51,082 nucleotides of DNA from Pseudomonadales bacterium (GTDB taxonomy: Bacteria; Pseudomonadota; Gammaproteobacteria; Pseudomonadales; Pseudohongiellaceae), in assembly GCA_028281635.1 (NCBI GenBank), contig JANQJM010000235.1, positions 1-51,082 of the forward strand. Reading direction: 5' to 3'. Positions 1 through 8,203 of the stretch are shown piece after piece; position 1 is the stretch's first letter, and the number at the start of each line of letters is the position of its first letter. The notes below the pieces were generated by a model. The model saw only the letters and a program-made list of their open reading frames with translations, had not been told where the DNA came from and ran no database searches. Position numbers and translations under genes: made by a program.

Positions 1-10
1 TGGCAGTCTG

Positions 11-415
11 ATGGAATTCCCTCCCCAGGAACTCTACCTGGAGATCACCCAGGATGAGGATGGCCGGCCCCATATCTCAGCGGATGAATTCAGAATTACT
101 ACCGGAGATCTCTACCGGCTGCACATCAGCAGCACAGGCAGGACTGACTGGCGAATTGAGATGGACGAGTTACTTCTGAATTCCCATCTTCGGGTACTTG
201 ACGTCGACGGAATTGAGATTCATCTACAGTCGATGACGTTTCGCGCCATTGAATTCGATGAGCCCGGTGAAATCTGGATGAGCTTTGTCGCAATACGCCC
301 CGGCACCTATCCATTCACCATCGGTAGAAACCCGTTGGTGCAGGGACTGCCACGAGGAACAGCGGGAATACAGGAACCTGACTTTCGCACTGAAGGACGC
401 TTCATCGTGGAGTAA
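11..415 (+). CDS. Cupredoxin-like hypothetical protein (5' end uncertain, possibly partial)
   Basis: The reading frame stays open from the left edge of the window, so the ATG used here may be internal and the true start may lie outside. The 134 residues shown are mostly predicted beta strand. They end in a stretch (TYPFTIGRN, then a Gly/Arg-rich loop, then FRTEGRFIVE) that resembles the last strands of cupredoxin-like domains, but I see no clear Cys/His/Met copper ligand set. It stops 3 nt before the PQQ-type dehydrogenase, so the two are probably co-transcribed and may work together in the periplasm. Function is not established; the cupredoxin reading is a fold-level inference. Confidence 0.55.
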   Translation: MEFPPQELYLEITQDEDGRPHISADEFRITTGDLYRLHISSTGRTDWRIEMDELLLNSHLRVLDVDGIEIHLQSMTFRAIEFDEPGEIWMSFVAIRPGTYPFTIGRNPLVQGLPRGTAGIQEPDFRTEGRFIVE

Positions 416-418
416 CAA

Positions 419-2464
419 ATGAGCAAACGAAATCATTGGCTTCTCGGCATACTAGTTCTTGCAGCCCCACTTGCAGCGCTTTCTCAAATCGGTGCCCCTA
501 ATGGTGAGTGGCCAACCTACGGTGGCGATTTGGGAAACACCCGCTACTCCGCGCTCGATCAAATCAACGCTGGAAACTTTTCAGAGCTCGAAGTCGCCTG
601 GCGATTCAAGACTGATAATCTGGGTCCTCGCCCCGAATACCGATTGCAATCTACCCCCTTAATGGTGGATGGCATTGTCTATAGCACCGCCGGCTCCAGG
701 CGCAGTGTCGTTGCTTTGGATGCCGCCACTGGCGAGCTGTTGTGGGTGCACCGGTTCGAAGAAGGTCAGCGCGCTGCAGAAGCACCGCGACAGTTATCGG
801 GTCGTGGACTGTCCTACTGGAGCGACGGCGATGATAAGCGGATCATTTATGTGACACCTGGCTACCGAATGATTGCCCTTGATGCCAATAGCGGACAACG
901 TATTGCTGATTTTGGTGATCAAGGCATAGTCGATTTAAAACAAAACCTGGATCAACAGATAGATTTGGTCACCGGTGAGATTGGTTTGCACGCCGCTCCA
1001 GTGATTGCCAAAGACGTGGTTATTATTGGCGCTGCTCACAGAACAGGGGGCAATCCCAGAAGTCGTGAAAATGTTAAAGGCTATGTGCGGGGATTCGATG
1101 TACGTACCGGCGAGCGACTGTGGATCTTTCACACTATCCCGCTGCCAGGAGAATATGGATTCGAGTCCTGGGAAGGTGACTCTGCAACTTATACCGGCAA
1201 TACCGGTGTCTGGGCACAGATTTCCATTGATCCCGAACTCAACACTGTGTATCTGCCGGTCGAAGCAGCCACCGGGGATTACTATGGCGCTTACCGGCCA
1301 GGCGATAATCTGTTTGCCGACTCCTTGCTGGCAGTGGATCTCCACACCGGTGAGCGCAAGTGGCACTATCAATTAGTGCATCATGGTATCTGGGATCACG
1401 ATATTCCCTGCGCCCCCATACTTCTGGATATCGTTGTCGATGGCCGGCCCATCAAGGCGGTGGCGCAACCTACTAAACAGGCTTTTCTCTACGTCTTCGA
1501 TCGGGAAACTGGTGAGCCTGTGTGGCCAATTGAGGAAAGAACAGTGCCGCAAGGTGATGTTCCCGGTGAATGGTATTCAGCAACTCAACCTTTTCCAACG
1601 AAACCACCGGCTTATGATCGGCAGGGTGTGACGGAAGATGATCTTATCGACTATACCCCGGAATTGAGAGCACGGGCGCTGGAGATAGCAAGCTGGCATA
1701 AGATGGGCCCAATATTCACGCCGCCGGTAGTTAGCGATATAAATGGGCCACTTGGCACTCTTATGGCACCCGCACAGGGCGGTGGTACCAATTGGCCGGG
1801 CGGTTCCTATGACCCGGAAAACAATATTCTGTTTGTCTATTCCAGCAGTTCAGTTGCCAGCATGGGGTTGGTTGAGCCGTACCCTGGCCAATCGGATATG
1901 GCCTACATTCAAGGCAGTGCCGTCAGTGGACCGCGGGTTTCAGCAGGTGCCGGTTCTTCATCCTCAATCGATCTGAGCGACGCGGTCGCTAATCGGGTGC
2001 GACCGCAATCCACTCGGGGCAATCCACCACGCAGCCTGTTGGTCGATCGTTTGCCGCTACTGAAACCACCCTACAATGTCCTGGTTGCTATCGATATGAA
2101 TCAGGGTGAGATCCTCTGGCGCACACCGCACGGAAGAACCCCTGATCGAATAAGGAATCATCCTGCGCTTAGTAATCTCGACATTCCACGCACGGGGCAA
2201 AATGGGCATGTAGGGAGTCTGGTCACAAAAACTTTGCTGGTCTCCGGGGAACCCCAACTCACCAGCGATGACGATGGCACCTTGAGCGCCTATTTACGTG
2301 CCTATGACAAGCTGAACGGAAACGAAGTTGGTGCGATCCGGTTGCCGGCCCCACAAACCGGCTCACCGATGACATATCTTTTGGATGGGGCCCAGTACAT
2401 TATCGTGGCGGTGAGCGGAACACGCTATTCCGGTGAGCTGATTGCCTTCAAGCTACCACCATAG
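419..2464 (+). CDS. PQQ-dependent dehydrogenase (quinoprotein, exported)
   Basis: A 681-residue quinoprotein that probably oxidises an alcohol or sugar in the periplasm using pyrroloquinoline quinone. An N-terminal hydrophobic signal peptide (about residues 1-22) is followed by NGEWPTYGGDLGNTRYSALD, the usual opening of the family. Repeated beta-propeller blades follow, with tryptophan-docking-like segments such as DAATGELLW, DVRTGERLW and DLHTGERKW. HHGIWDHDIP (about residue 320) and TKQAFLYVFDRETGEP (about 350) are family signatures. There is no C-terminal haem c domain, so electrons must go to a separate acceptor. The ATG lies 3 nt after the preceding stop. The substrate cannot be read from sequence. 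A second copy of the family lies at 35063-37153. No PQQ biosynthesis genes are in the window. Confidence 0.9.
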   Translation: MSKRNHWLLGILVLAAPLAALSQIGAPNGEWPTYGGDLGNTRYSALDQINAGNFSELEVAWRFKTDNLGPRPEYRLQSTPLMVDGIVYSTAGSRRSVVALDAATGELLWVHRFEEGQRAAEAPRQLSGRGLSYWSDGDDKRIIYVTPGYRMIALDANSGQRIADFGDQGIVDLKQNLDQQIDLVTGEIGLHAAPVIAKDVVIIGAAHRTGGNPRSRENVKGYVRGFDVRTGERLWIFHTIPLPGEYGFESWEGDSATYTGNTGVWAQISIDPELNTVYLPVEAATGDYYGAYRPGDNLFADSLLAVDLHTGERKWHYQLVHHGIWDHDIPCAPILLDIVVDGRPIKAVAQPTKQAFLYVFDRETGEPVWPIEERTVPQGDVPGEWYSATQPFPTKPPAYDRQGVTEDDLIDYTPELRARALEIASWHKMGPIFTPPVVSDINGPLGTLMAPAQGGGTNWPGGSYDPENNILFVYSSSSVASMGLVEPYPGQSDMAYIQGSAVSGPRVSAGAGSSSSIDLSDAVANRVRPQSTRGNPPRSLLVDRLPLLKPPYNVLVAIDMNQGEILWRTPHGRTPDRIRNHPALSNLDIPRTGQNGHVGSLVTKTLLVSGEPQLTSDDDGTLSAYLRAYDKLNGNEVGAIRLPAPQTGSPMTYLLDGAQYIIVAVSGTRYSGELIAFKLPP

Positions 2465-2479
2465 CCCACTCTTAAACCC

Positions 2480-3856
2480 TTACCGGTAGACGATGGTTAG
2501 TCCGTAAGGATCGTTCCCTACTCCGGTTATAGTGCTCACTACTCGCCGGTTCCCAATATCAACGATATAGATGTAGCCTGTTTCGTTGGCATAGGGCTGA
2601 CTTCCTGCTCCACCGCTGATCACAGCGTAGCGTCCGTCTCGGGTAATCGCCGAGCCCTTCGGTCGCGCTGGCCCACCGTCTGATCGTTGCAGTGGGATTC
2701 TTGCGACTTCAGCTCCTGCATCGTTGGCCAATGCCATCTCGAGATTGACGATAGAAACGCTGTCCGCACGATAGTTAGGTACTACAATCTCTTTCCCATC
2801 GGGAGTGACCGATGTAATAAAGGGATGAGTTTGATCTTGCTGATTATCAGAGCCCACCAAGACGCGGGCGACCTCCGCCTCGTCACTCTGACGACTCGCC
2901 AGATCAACATCAAGAATGGACAAAGAGTTTCCGGCACGGGGGAGTTGCTGACTTCCCGCGTTTGAAACAATGATATGCGCAGCATCGGGTGTCGCCGAAA
3001 TTCCCCACGGCGCGATTTGTGTCGGAATTCTGAAGATTTCGGCTCGCTTATCTCCTTGCAGGGCAGCTTGTAAATCGACCACGCTGACATCATTGGTTCC
3101 ACCGTTGGCAGTGAAAATATAAGAGCGCCCTTCGCTGCTTGTTCCTATAGCCAATCCGTTCGGATTAGGAAAACAACCGAAACTGGGATCGCGGGATTGC
3201 AAAGCGAGCCCGCTCGGTGGTCCATAAGGAGCAACATGAGGTACAGGATAGTCTTCACAGGTGAATGCAGGTGTTCCCAATGCCAACTCGACTATATGAC
3301 GCAGGCTGCCAGTACGACGATCAACAAAGGTAATGCGATTGCCGCCGTCTTCAGTCAGATTGTTTTCTGCGTTGGAGATAATCAAGGTTTCCGGCACCAA
3401 CGCAACACCAACAGCCCCGAAGGCGCCAGAGTCCAGATGACGTAAAACCGCATTCGCTGTTCTATCGTTCCCCGGATCTATTGCTGCCGCCACATCGAGT
3501 ACTGCAACCTGTCCGCGCCCGCCATGCTGGAGAAACTCTCCATTATCAATTGCGCCATGATGATTGACGACATAGACCTCGGTGCTGTCTTCGCTGAGGA
3601 TCAGGTTGGCCGGATCACCGACTAACTGCCCGTCAAAACGATCCAGGGCAACTTTATTCCTGGCAATAATTGCCTTGCTCGTGCCGTTATTGGTTGGGTC
3701 AAGTGCCGCATCCAACGAGATTGAGTAAAGATATGGAAGGCGGCGACCGGTTGCCAGGATATAGGCTTGCGGCTCATCGATTTGTGCATCGACACTGAAA
3801 GATATCAGGCAAAGAGAGAGAATCAGGAAGCGATTGAGGCGTGAATTTAATTGCAT
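2480..3856 (-). CDS. Secreted YncE-like beta-propeller protein
   Basis: A 458-residue protein with a signal peptide (about residues 1-24, ending SVDAQ) and a repetitive WD40/YVTN-like propeller. Recurrent blade cores include VYVVNHHGAID, SYIFTANGGTNDVSVVDL, HIIVSNAGSQQ and YIYIVDIGNRRVVSTITGVG. Such propellers usually act as periplasmic binding or scaffolding proteins rather than enzymes, and no catalytic motif is visible. Its ATG overlaps the stop codon of the upstream desaturase gene (TAATG), which suggests translational coupling. It is convergent with the PQQ dehydrogenase, with a 15-nt gap. The precise role is unknown. Confidence 0.8.
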   Translation of the reverse strand: MQLNSRLNRFLILSLCLISFSVDAQIDEPQAYILATGRRLPYLYSISLDAALDPTNNGTSKAIIARNKVALDRFDGQLVGDPANLILSEDSTEVYVVNHHGAIDNGEFLQHGGRGQVAVLDVAAAIDPGNDRTANAVLRHLDSGAFGAVGVALVPETLIISNAENNLTEDGGNRITFVDRRTGSLRHIVELALGTPAFTCEDYPVPHVAPYGPPSGLALQSRDPSFGCFPNPNGLAIGTSSEGRSYIFTANGGTNDVSVVDLQAALQGDKRAEIFRIPTQIAPWGISATPDAAHIIVSNAGSQQLPRAGNSLSILDVDLASRQSDEAEVARVLVGSDNQQDQTHPFITSVTPDGKEIVVPNYRADSVSIVNLEMALANDAGAEVARIPLQRSDGGPARPKGSAITRDGRYAVISGGAGSQPYANETGYIYIVDIGNRRVVSTITGVGNDPYGLTIVYR

Positions 3857-4785
3857 TACGTTGCAACGAGTTTCCTGACCACCGCTGTGTATCCCTGACA
3901 GATGTCAGCCTCAGCCAGCAGGCCCTTCTGCTTCAATGCCCGATGAAAGTCAGCAAGCCGATATTTGGGGATGGCAGGAACCAGATGATGCTCCAGGTGA
4001 TAATTGACACTGTTCGGTGCAAAAGTGAATCGTTCCCACCAACGGGGAATAGTTGTGCGTGTATTCTTAAGAGGATCCATGCTGGTGAGGTCCGGGACAG
4101 CAGCGTGCTCTGCCAGATTTCTGATACGGCTACACACCATGTAGGTACTGAAATAGGCCGTTACCCAGAGCAAATAAAGCAACGGGTAGCCTAGTGCCGC
4201 TAGCACCGCAAACAAGATCAAGTTACTGAATACGGGTCTATACCACCTTGCCAAGAGATTCTTGAAACTGAACCTCTGTCTACCGTTTTCGTCTCTATAA
4301 AGTATGCCGTTCGCAAACATTTGACCCTTGGTGATCTTCCAGGTCGTCTGGCCGCTTATATCCCGCCAAAGCTTGCGCTTTAATGCATGTTTACTGACAG
4401 GATAACGTTGGTATCGATGCAGGTCCGGATCTTCCTGGTTGCCTATTTCGCGGTGGTGTTTTAAATGACTTGTCATATAGTCATCGAGCCGATAAAGCAC
4501 TGGCGCCGCACCGAGCCATTCACCAACCAATCGATTGAGCTTTCTGGTAGCAAATAGTGAACCGTGCCCGCACTCATGCATCAAGGCACCGCAACCAAGC
4601 TGCCTGCCGCCGAGGATTACCAGGGCTAGAATTATAGTGAGAACATTCGGTTGCCATGCCACCAAAGCGAAGGCAAACGCGATAATTACCCAATGACTCA
4701 ACACTGTGAACCATGCCAAAACATCGCTGCGCTCACAGTAAAGCTGTAACTCTTCCTTTGAAAAGTGATCAGCAATTCGTGTCAT
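3856..4785 (-). CDS. Fatty acid desaturase family protein
   Basis: An integral-membrane di-iron desaturase or hydroxylase of 309 residues. The three histidine clusters are intact: HECGHGS at 70-76, HLKHHR at 107-112 and HLEHH at 263-267, spaced as in the family. Hydrophobic segments precede the first box (about 28-65) and lie between the second and third (about 190-220). The enzyme would act on acyl chains at the inner membrane with electrons from a ferredoxin or cytochrome b5-like donor that is not encoded nearby. It sits between a DJ-1-like exported protein (18-nt gap) and the propeller gene, in one apparent operon. The exact substrate (fatty acyl, carotenoid or other) is undetermined. Confidence 0.85.
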   Translation of the reverse strand: MTRIADHFSKEELQLYCERSDVLAWFTVLSHWVIIAFAFALVAWQPNVLTIILALVILGGRQLGCGALMHECGHGSLFATRKLNRLVGEWLGAAPVLYRLDDYMTSHLKHHREIGNQEDPDLHRYQRYPVSKHALKRKLWRDISGQTTWKITKGQMFANGILYRDENGRQRFSFKNLLARWYRPVFSNLILFAVLAALGYPLLYLLWVTAYFSTYMVCSRIRNLAEHAAVPDLTSMDPLKNTRTTIPRWWERFTFAPNSVNYHLEHHLVPAIPKYRLADFHRALKQKGLLAEADICQGYTAVVRKLVAT

Positions 4786-4803
4786 TGTAATCGGCGAGTT
4801 TTT

Positions 4804-5436
4804 CTAGCTACGTGAATTTAGAGTCTCGATGAAAGATCGAGTCATAGCACCAGTGCCATCAGGCAAACCTGTTGATCGAGAAGCTAATGGGCATATTCCA
4901 TTGGTGGTGACCAAGCCATCCGTTTCGGTACCCGTACCCATAAATGTGCCTCCTCGAAAACTTGGACGCTCTTCAACATTAACGGGCGACGCATAGGCAT
5001 AGCGTTTACCTGTTAGCACTCCGGCTTCTGCCAGATACCCTACGGCACCTCTTGAGGCGGCAATTGGTTTCTCGCTTGCAGCGGCCATTTTTACAAGCTC
5101 CACAACTTCCTGCTCAAATGGCGAACCAGGTGGTGGCGCCATGCAAGGCAGTGCAATCGCACCGAAATCATCCATATCCACATCGGCTATCCTATGATTC
5201 ACCGCAATCGACACTGATCCTGCCTGTAAATCCTCACCATCAACGGTAGCGATTTCCACCGTATATCCTTCGGCTTCCAGCATCTCTTTCATTAGCTGCA
5301 CTTCTTCTTCCAACATCACTTCGAGGTTGCGTGAGCCATCTCGAACAAACATCAACACAGTGTTCTCATCTGCAAAAACCTGTGCCGAAATTGCGAGAGT
5401 GATTACCACTAATAGTCGTGATAGTAATCTGATCAT
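4804..5436 (-). CDS. Exported DJ-1/PfpI-like protein lacking the nucleophilic Cys
   Basis: A 210-residue protein starting with a signal peptide (about 1-22, ending QVFAD). It then shows the DJ-1/PfpI layout: VLMFVRDGSRNLE, YTVEIATVDGEDL, FGAIALPCMAPPPGS, and the elbow region PIAASRGAVGYLAEAGVLTG (about 135-154). In PfpI-type enzymes the equivalent of the elbow contains a Cys-His pair; here there is an Arg next to a Ser, so the usual Cys nucleophile is missing. Most family members are cytoplasmic, so export is also unusual. It is probably not a canonical peptidase, glyoxalase or deglycase and may have a binding role. It belongs to the operon running from about 5844 to 2480. Confidence 0.65.
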   Translation of the reverse strand: MIRLLSRLLVVITLAISAQVFADENTVLMFVRDGSRNLEVMLEEEVQLMKEMLEAEGYTVEIATVDGEDLQAGSVSIAVNHRIADVDMDDFGAIALPCMAPPPGSPFEQEVVELVKMAAASEKPIAASRGAVGYLAEAGVLTGKRYAYASPVNVEERPSFRGGTFMGTGTETDGLVTTNGICPLASRSTGLPDGTGAMTRSFIETLNSRS

Positions 5437-5463
5437 GTGGAGCTCCTATACAACTCTGCTTGT

Positions 5464-5844
5464 CTATGTCCTTGTGCCTTTCAAAAACTTTTTAAAGAAA
5501 TCAGACAGTGTTTTCTGAGACAGATCAGTTAACTCACCTGCATCGTAAAACGTGGAGCCACACACAGGACAACTCTCAATCCAGATATGTGGCTGTGCCT
5601 GATCTTCGATCTTGTCCATCTTGACTTTGCATTTAGGGCAATCAATATCATCGATGCTGTCATATTTCTTGCCGAGAGATTCTGACCCCGTATCAACGTT
5701 GGTATCGGGACCCCAGACCGCTAGCAGTTTAGTAGTAGTGCCTGGCGGCACGAAGAGTCCGTAACAACGGTTGCATTGATCGACATTGACCCCTTCAGCA
5801 ACATTCCTGGATTCAAGCACGCCATCACATTTCGGGCAATCCAT
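5464..5844 (-). CDS. Zinc-ribbon (zf-TFIIB type) protein
   Basis: A 126-residue soluble protein with three Cys pairs typical of the bacterial TFIIB-type zinc-ribbon family. MDCPKCDGVLE opens the protein, CNRCYGLFVPPG follows near residue 27, DIDCPKCKVKMDKI near 69, and ESCPVCGSTFYDAGEL near 93. The layout suggests two rubredoxin-like zinc knuckles made from paired CPxC motifs. A short basic, Phe-rich tail (FFKKFLKGTRT) closes the protein. Function in this family is poorly known. It lies 27 nt upstream of the DJ-1-like gene on the same strand and is probably its co-transcribed neighbour. Confidence 0.75.
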   Translation of the reverse strand: MDCPKCDGVLESRNVAEGVNVDQCNRCYGLFVPPGTTTKLLAVWGPDTNVDTGSESLGKKYDSIDDIDCPKCKVKMDKIEDQAQPHIWIESCPVCGSTFYDAGELTDLSQKTLSDFFKKFLKGTRT

Positions 5845-5860
5845 GTTTTGTTCTTCTCTT

Positions 5861-5923
5861 CTATTTAGGTGTAAAGATCACGCGTTGCTGACCGCCCGAT
5901 GGCAGCTTGACGGCAATTTTCAT
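5861..5923 (-). CDS. Candidate 20-residue microprotein
   Basis: A very short open frame from an ATG at 5923 to a TAG at 5861. It encodes MKIAVKLPSGGQQRVIFTPK. It is reported because an AGGGGA-type ribosome-binding site lies about 7 nt upstream of the ATG and because the stop falls only 16 nt before the zinc-ribbon gene on the same strand. It could equally be a leader ORF affecting translation of the next gene, or chance. No family is recognised. Confidence 0.3.
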   Translation of the reverse strand: MKIAVKLPSGGQQRVIFTPK

Positions 5924-6025
5924 GTAATTTTCCCCTTGTCTTCAAGGAGGTCTATTTTTCAATATCGAGGCATTATAGCGTCATTCAGGCACTCTCAAAC
6001 CATGAAAAATTCGGCCCAGGATCAA

Positions 6026-7048
6026 TCAGAATTCGATCGGTACAAAGATACCCGCTTGCAGACTCCTGGTCTTTTGATTGTAGCTGATCAGTGCCTCACC
6101 AAAACCATCGTAATAGCTCAACATAAATCGGGAATTAAGCCAGTAACTCATGCTGGTAATCAGATCCAGGCGATAACTGAACTTACTCGTCTCATGGCCT
6201 TTCAATGCCGTAGCACTCAGTTCCCAGGAGTCGTTAGGGGAGTAGGTAAATCTGGCTTCTACATTGCCCAGGTAATCAGTGATGTCGAAGTTTTCAACTC
6301 CAAGATTGACCACGTCCCAGGCCTTTAAGCGCACTGACAGGTCATCGTTTAGAAGGTGAAATGTCTTTTGCGCGTAGATTCTGTCCCAGCTGCGAGAAGC
6401 AAGCCCGGCCAAGCCATTCGATTGATGCTCGAATCCAATTCTGTCCACCACCTCACCTATCTCATAGGGAATCAATCCTTTGTCAGCTCGACTGTCTTCA
6501 AAATCCCAAAAGATTTCTGGATTGTAGTTATGTTCTCGAAACGGTGCGGAAGACTCTGCTATGTCCCACCAGGATTTTTGTGAATAGCCAAAATGCAATG
6601 GGCTGAGCCTTTCGAAATCTTCCTGATTTTGAAACATGCGAAACTTCATCCCAAATTCGAATCGTATGTCTAAAGTCTTTCCGCTAAAGGGATCAGAACC
6701 ATCTCTATTCTCCATGGATCCGAACAAAATGAAATTTTCTTTGTAGGGAGTGAAGAAATTTCTAAATCCTGCCGGCATCTCAATTGTGGACTCTGAAAAA
6801 GAAGTCGCACTCACTTGAGATTCGTTGCTTGTTGTGGATTCTATACTGGCGTCTTCACAGAGTTGCCTGAGCTCGGTTACGGTTAGATTGCCATTCAAAG
6901 CCAGATTCACTTCCCGAAGCAAACAGGCTTCATAGCTTTCTGCCTCTGCTGCGATTACCAACGAATACGGTGCCAAACCGAGCACAACCACCAACGTGCA
7001 AATCAATCTTCCTCGATCTAACCCACCACTTCGCATTGCTACCCCCAT
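6026..7048 (-). CDS. pldA: Outer-membrane phospholipase A (OMPLA)
   Basis: An outer-membrane beta-barrel serine hydrolase that cleaves phospholipids mislocalised to the outer leaflet. The active-site block is clear near residue 208: FEHQSNG followed by SRSWDRIYAQ, with the His and Ser of the OMPLA catalytic site. YFSYSPNDSW-like amphipathic strands and the C-terminal GIFVPIEF ending are barrel features. The N-terminus carries a signal peptide (start may be the Met at residue 1 or 5) and then about 80 residues of extra, low-complexity Ser/Thr-rich sequence before the domain. At 340 residues it is somewhat longer than the E. coli enzyme. It is transcribed divergently from the membrane-protein pair at 7190-8153. 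Confidence 0.85.
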   Translation of the reverse strand: MGVAMRSGGLDRGRLICTLVVVLGLAPYSLVIAAEAESYEACLLREVNLALNGNLTVTELRQLCEDASIESTTSNESQVSATSFSESTIEMPAGFRNFFTPYKENFILFGSMENRDGSDPFSGKTLDIRFEFGMKFRMFQNQEDFERLSPLHFGYSQKSWWDIAESSAPFREHNYNPEIFWDFEDSRADKGLIPYEIGEVVDRIGFEHQSNGLAGLASRSWDRIYAQKTFHLLNDDLSVRLKAWDVVNLGVENFDITDYLGNVEARFTYSPNDSWELSATALKGHETSKFSYRLDLITSMSYWLNSRFMLSYYDGFGEALISYNQKTRSLQAGIFVPIEF

Positions 7049-7189
7049 TTCGAGTCTGCATGGTTTACCTATCGGATTATGGACAGCATAATACTGCCGC
7101 CTGCCTTAAAACAGCAGACCACTCGAAATTTGTTGCGACTTCATGTTGCAGGCGAGAACAAACAAGAAAAATAATAGGTAAGCGCCACT

Positions 7190-7660
7190 TTGCTCACTAC
7201 TCTGGAAACAACGGCCATCGCTATCTGGGTGGGAGAATCACTCTACGCCTACCCGGGCTTGTTGGCTTGTCACATAGTGGGGCTGGCGATTGTGGTAGGT
7301 GTCTTCGCCATGCGCGACTTGCGCCTGCTAGGATTCGCCAGCGACATCGATCTGGCAGTCTTTCTCGACCTCAAACGACTCGCCCATGCAGGATTCGCTA
7401 TTAACCTTGTGTCGGGCCTTCTCCTTTTTAGTTCTCAAGCGAGTTACCTGGCCACGAGCATTCCCTTTCTCAGCAAGATTGCGTGTGTGACCACTGGCAT
7501 GGTACTGGCGTTTATTCTGAATCACAGACTTGGAGAAGCCGCAACCGGGTCAGAGATCGCGATTGCTGGTTATGCCAGAACCCGTATTCTAGCTTGCCTG
7601 TCGCTAGCCTGCTGGAGCGCAGCGATCATAGCCGGACGCCTGATTGCTTACATTTTCTAA
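7190..7660 (+). CDS. Four-helix membrane protein, DUF6644-like (first of a tandem pair)
   Basis: A 156-residue membrane protein with about four hydrophobic helices. It starts at a TTG, since no in-frame ATG precedes the conserved part; an AGGT sequence lies about 10 nt upstream. Conserved features shared with the next gene are an N-terminal Trp, a His in the first helix (LLACHIVGL), DLRLLG after helix 1, GFAINLVSGLLLF in helix 2, a Lys in helix 3, and AGRLIAY near the C-terminus. The invariant helix-1 His could be a haem ligand, but that is speculation. The stop lies 4 nt before the next ATG, so the pair is co-transcribed and probably forms a heteromeric complex. Confidence 0.65.
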   Translation: MLTTLETTAIAIWVGESLYAYPGLLACHIVGLAIVVGVFAMRDLRLLGFASDIDLAVFLDLKRLAHAGFAINLVSGLLLFSSQASYLATSIPFLSKIACVTTGMVLAFILNHRLGEAATGSEIAIAGYARTRILACLSLACWSAAIIAGRLIAYIF

Positions 7661-7664
7661 ACCT

Positions 7665-8153
7665 ATGTGGAATTTCTTCGCCGATCTCGCAGCCGATAGT
7701 GCACTCAATCAGTGGATTGCTGACACTTATTGGCTATGGCCTGTTTTGGAGATCATCCATTTCATTGGTTTAACACTGTTGCTGGGTGGGCTCATCATCG
7801 TCGATCTACGCATGGCTGGTCATATCCAGTCTATTACCCGTGACAGTACTCACCAGTTGCTGCCACTGGTCATCGTTGGGTTTATTCTCAACCTGGTAAC
7901 CGGTGTTTTGTTTTTTTATGGTGACCCAGGGCGCTATTCCATCAATATCGGTTTTCAGATCAAGATGGTGTTGGTCTTGATTGCGGGACTCAACGCGCTG
8001 ATTTATCACTGGCGTGTGTTTCCCATTGTGGAAAAGCTTAAAGAAGGCGATGAGACGCCCATGCTGGCACGGGCAACTGCCTACACATCCCTGACCATGT
8101 GGGCCGGCGTACTTTTAGCCGGCCGCTTGATCCCCTACGTAGGAACAGGCTAG
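7665..8153 (+). CDS. Four-helix membrane protein, DUF6644-like (second of a tandem pair)
   Basis: A 162-residue membrane protein. The ATG at 7665 is preferred over the TTG at 7644 because it falls just after the previous stop and gives the N-terminus MWNFFADL. It repeats the pattern of its neighbour: LEIIHFIGL in helix 1, DLRMAG, GFILNLVTGVLFF in helix 2, a Lys in helix 3 and AGRLIPY in helix 4. This is an ancient tandem duplication rather than a recent copy, because identity is confined to these motifs. No enzyme motif is seen. Function is unknown. Confidence 0.7.
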   Translation: MWNFFADLAADSALNQWIADTYWLWPVLEIIHFIGLTLLLGGLIIVDLRMAGHIQSITRDSTHQLLPLVIVGFILNLVTGVLFFYGDPGRYSINIGFQIKMVLVLIAGLNALIYHWRVFPIVEKLKEGDETPMLARATAYTSLTMWAGVLLAGRLIPYVGTG

Positions 8154-8203
8154 GGTTTTTTGTAAGGCGAATGTCGCCATTCGTGATTCAACGCCAGATT
8201 TTT

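Noticed and set aside
935..1372. 145-codon minus-strand frame inside the PQQ dehydrogenase gene
   Set aside because: Antisense to a clear quinoprotein with propeller repeats; no promoter or family.
5786..6328. 180-codon plus-strand frame opposite the zinc-ribbon and pldA genes
   Set aside because: Lies across two well-supported minus-strand genes and has no domain resemblance.
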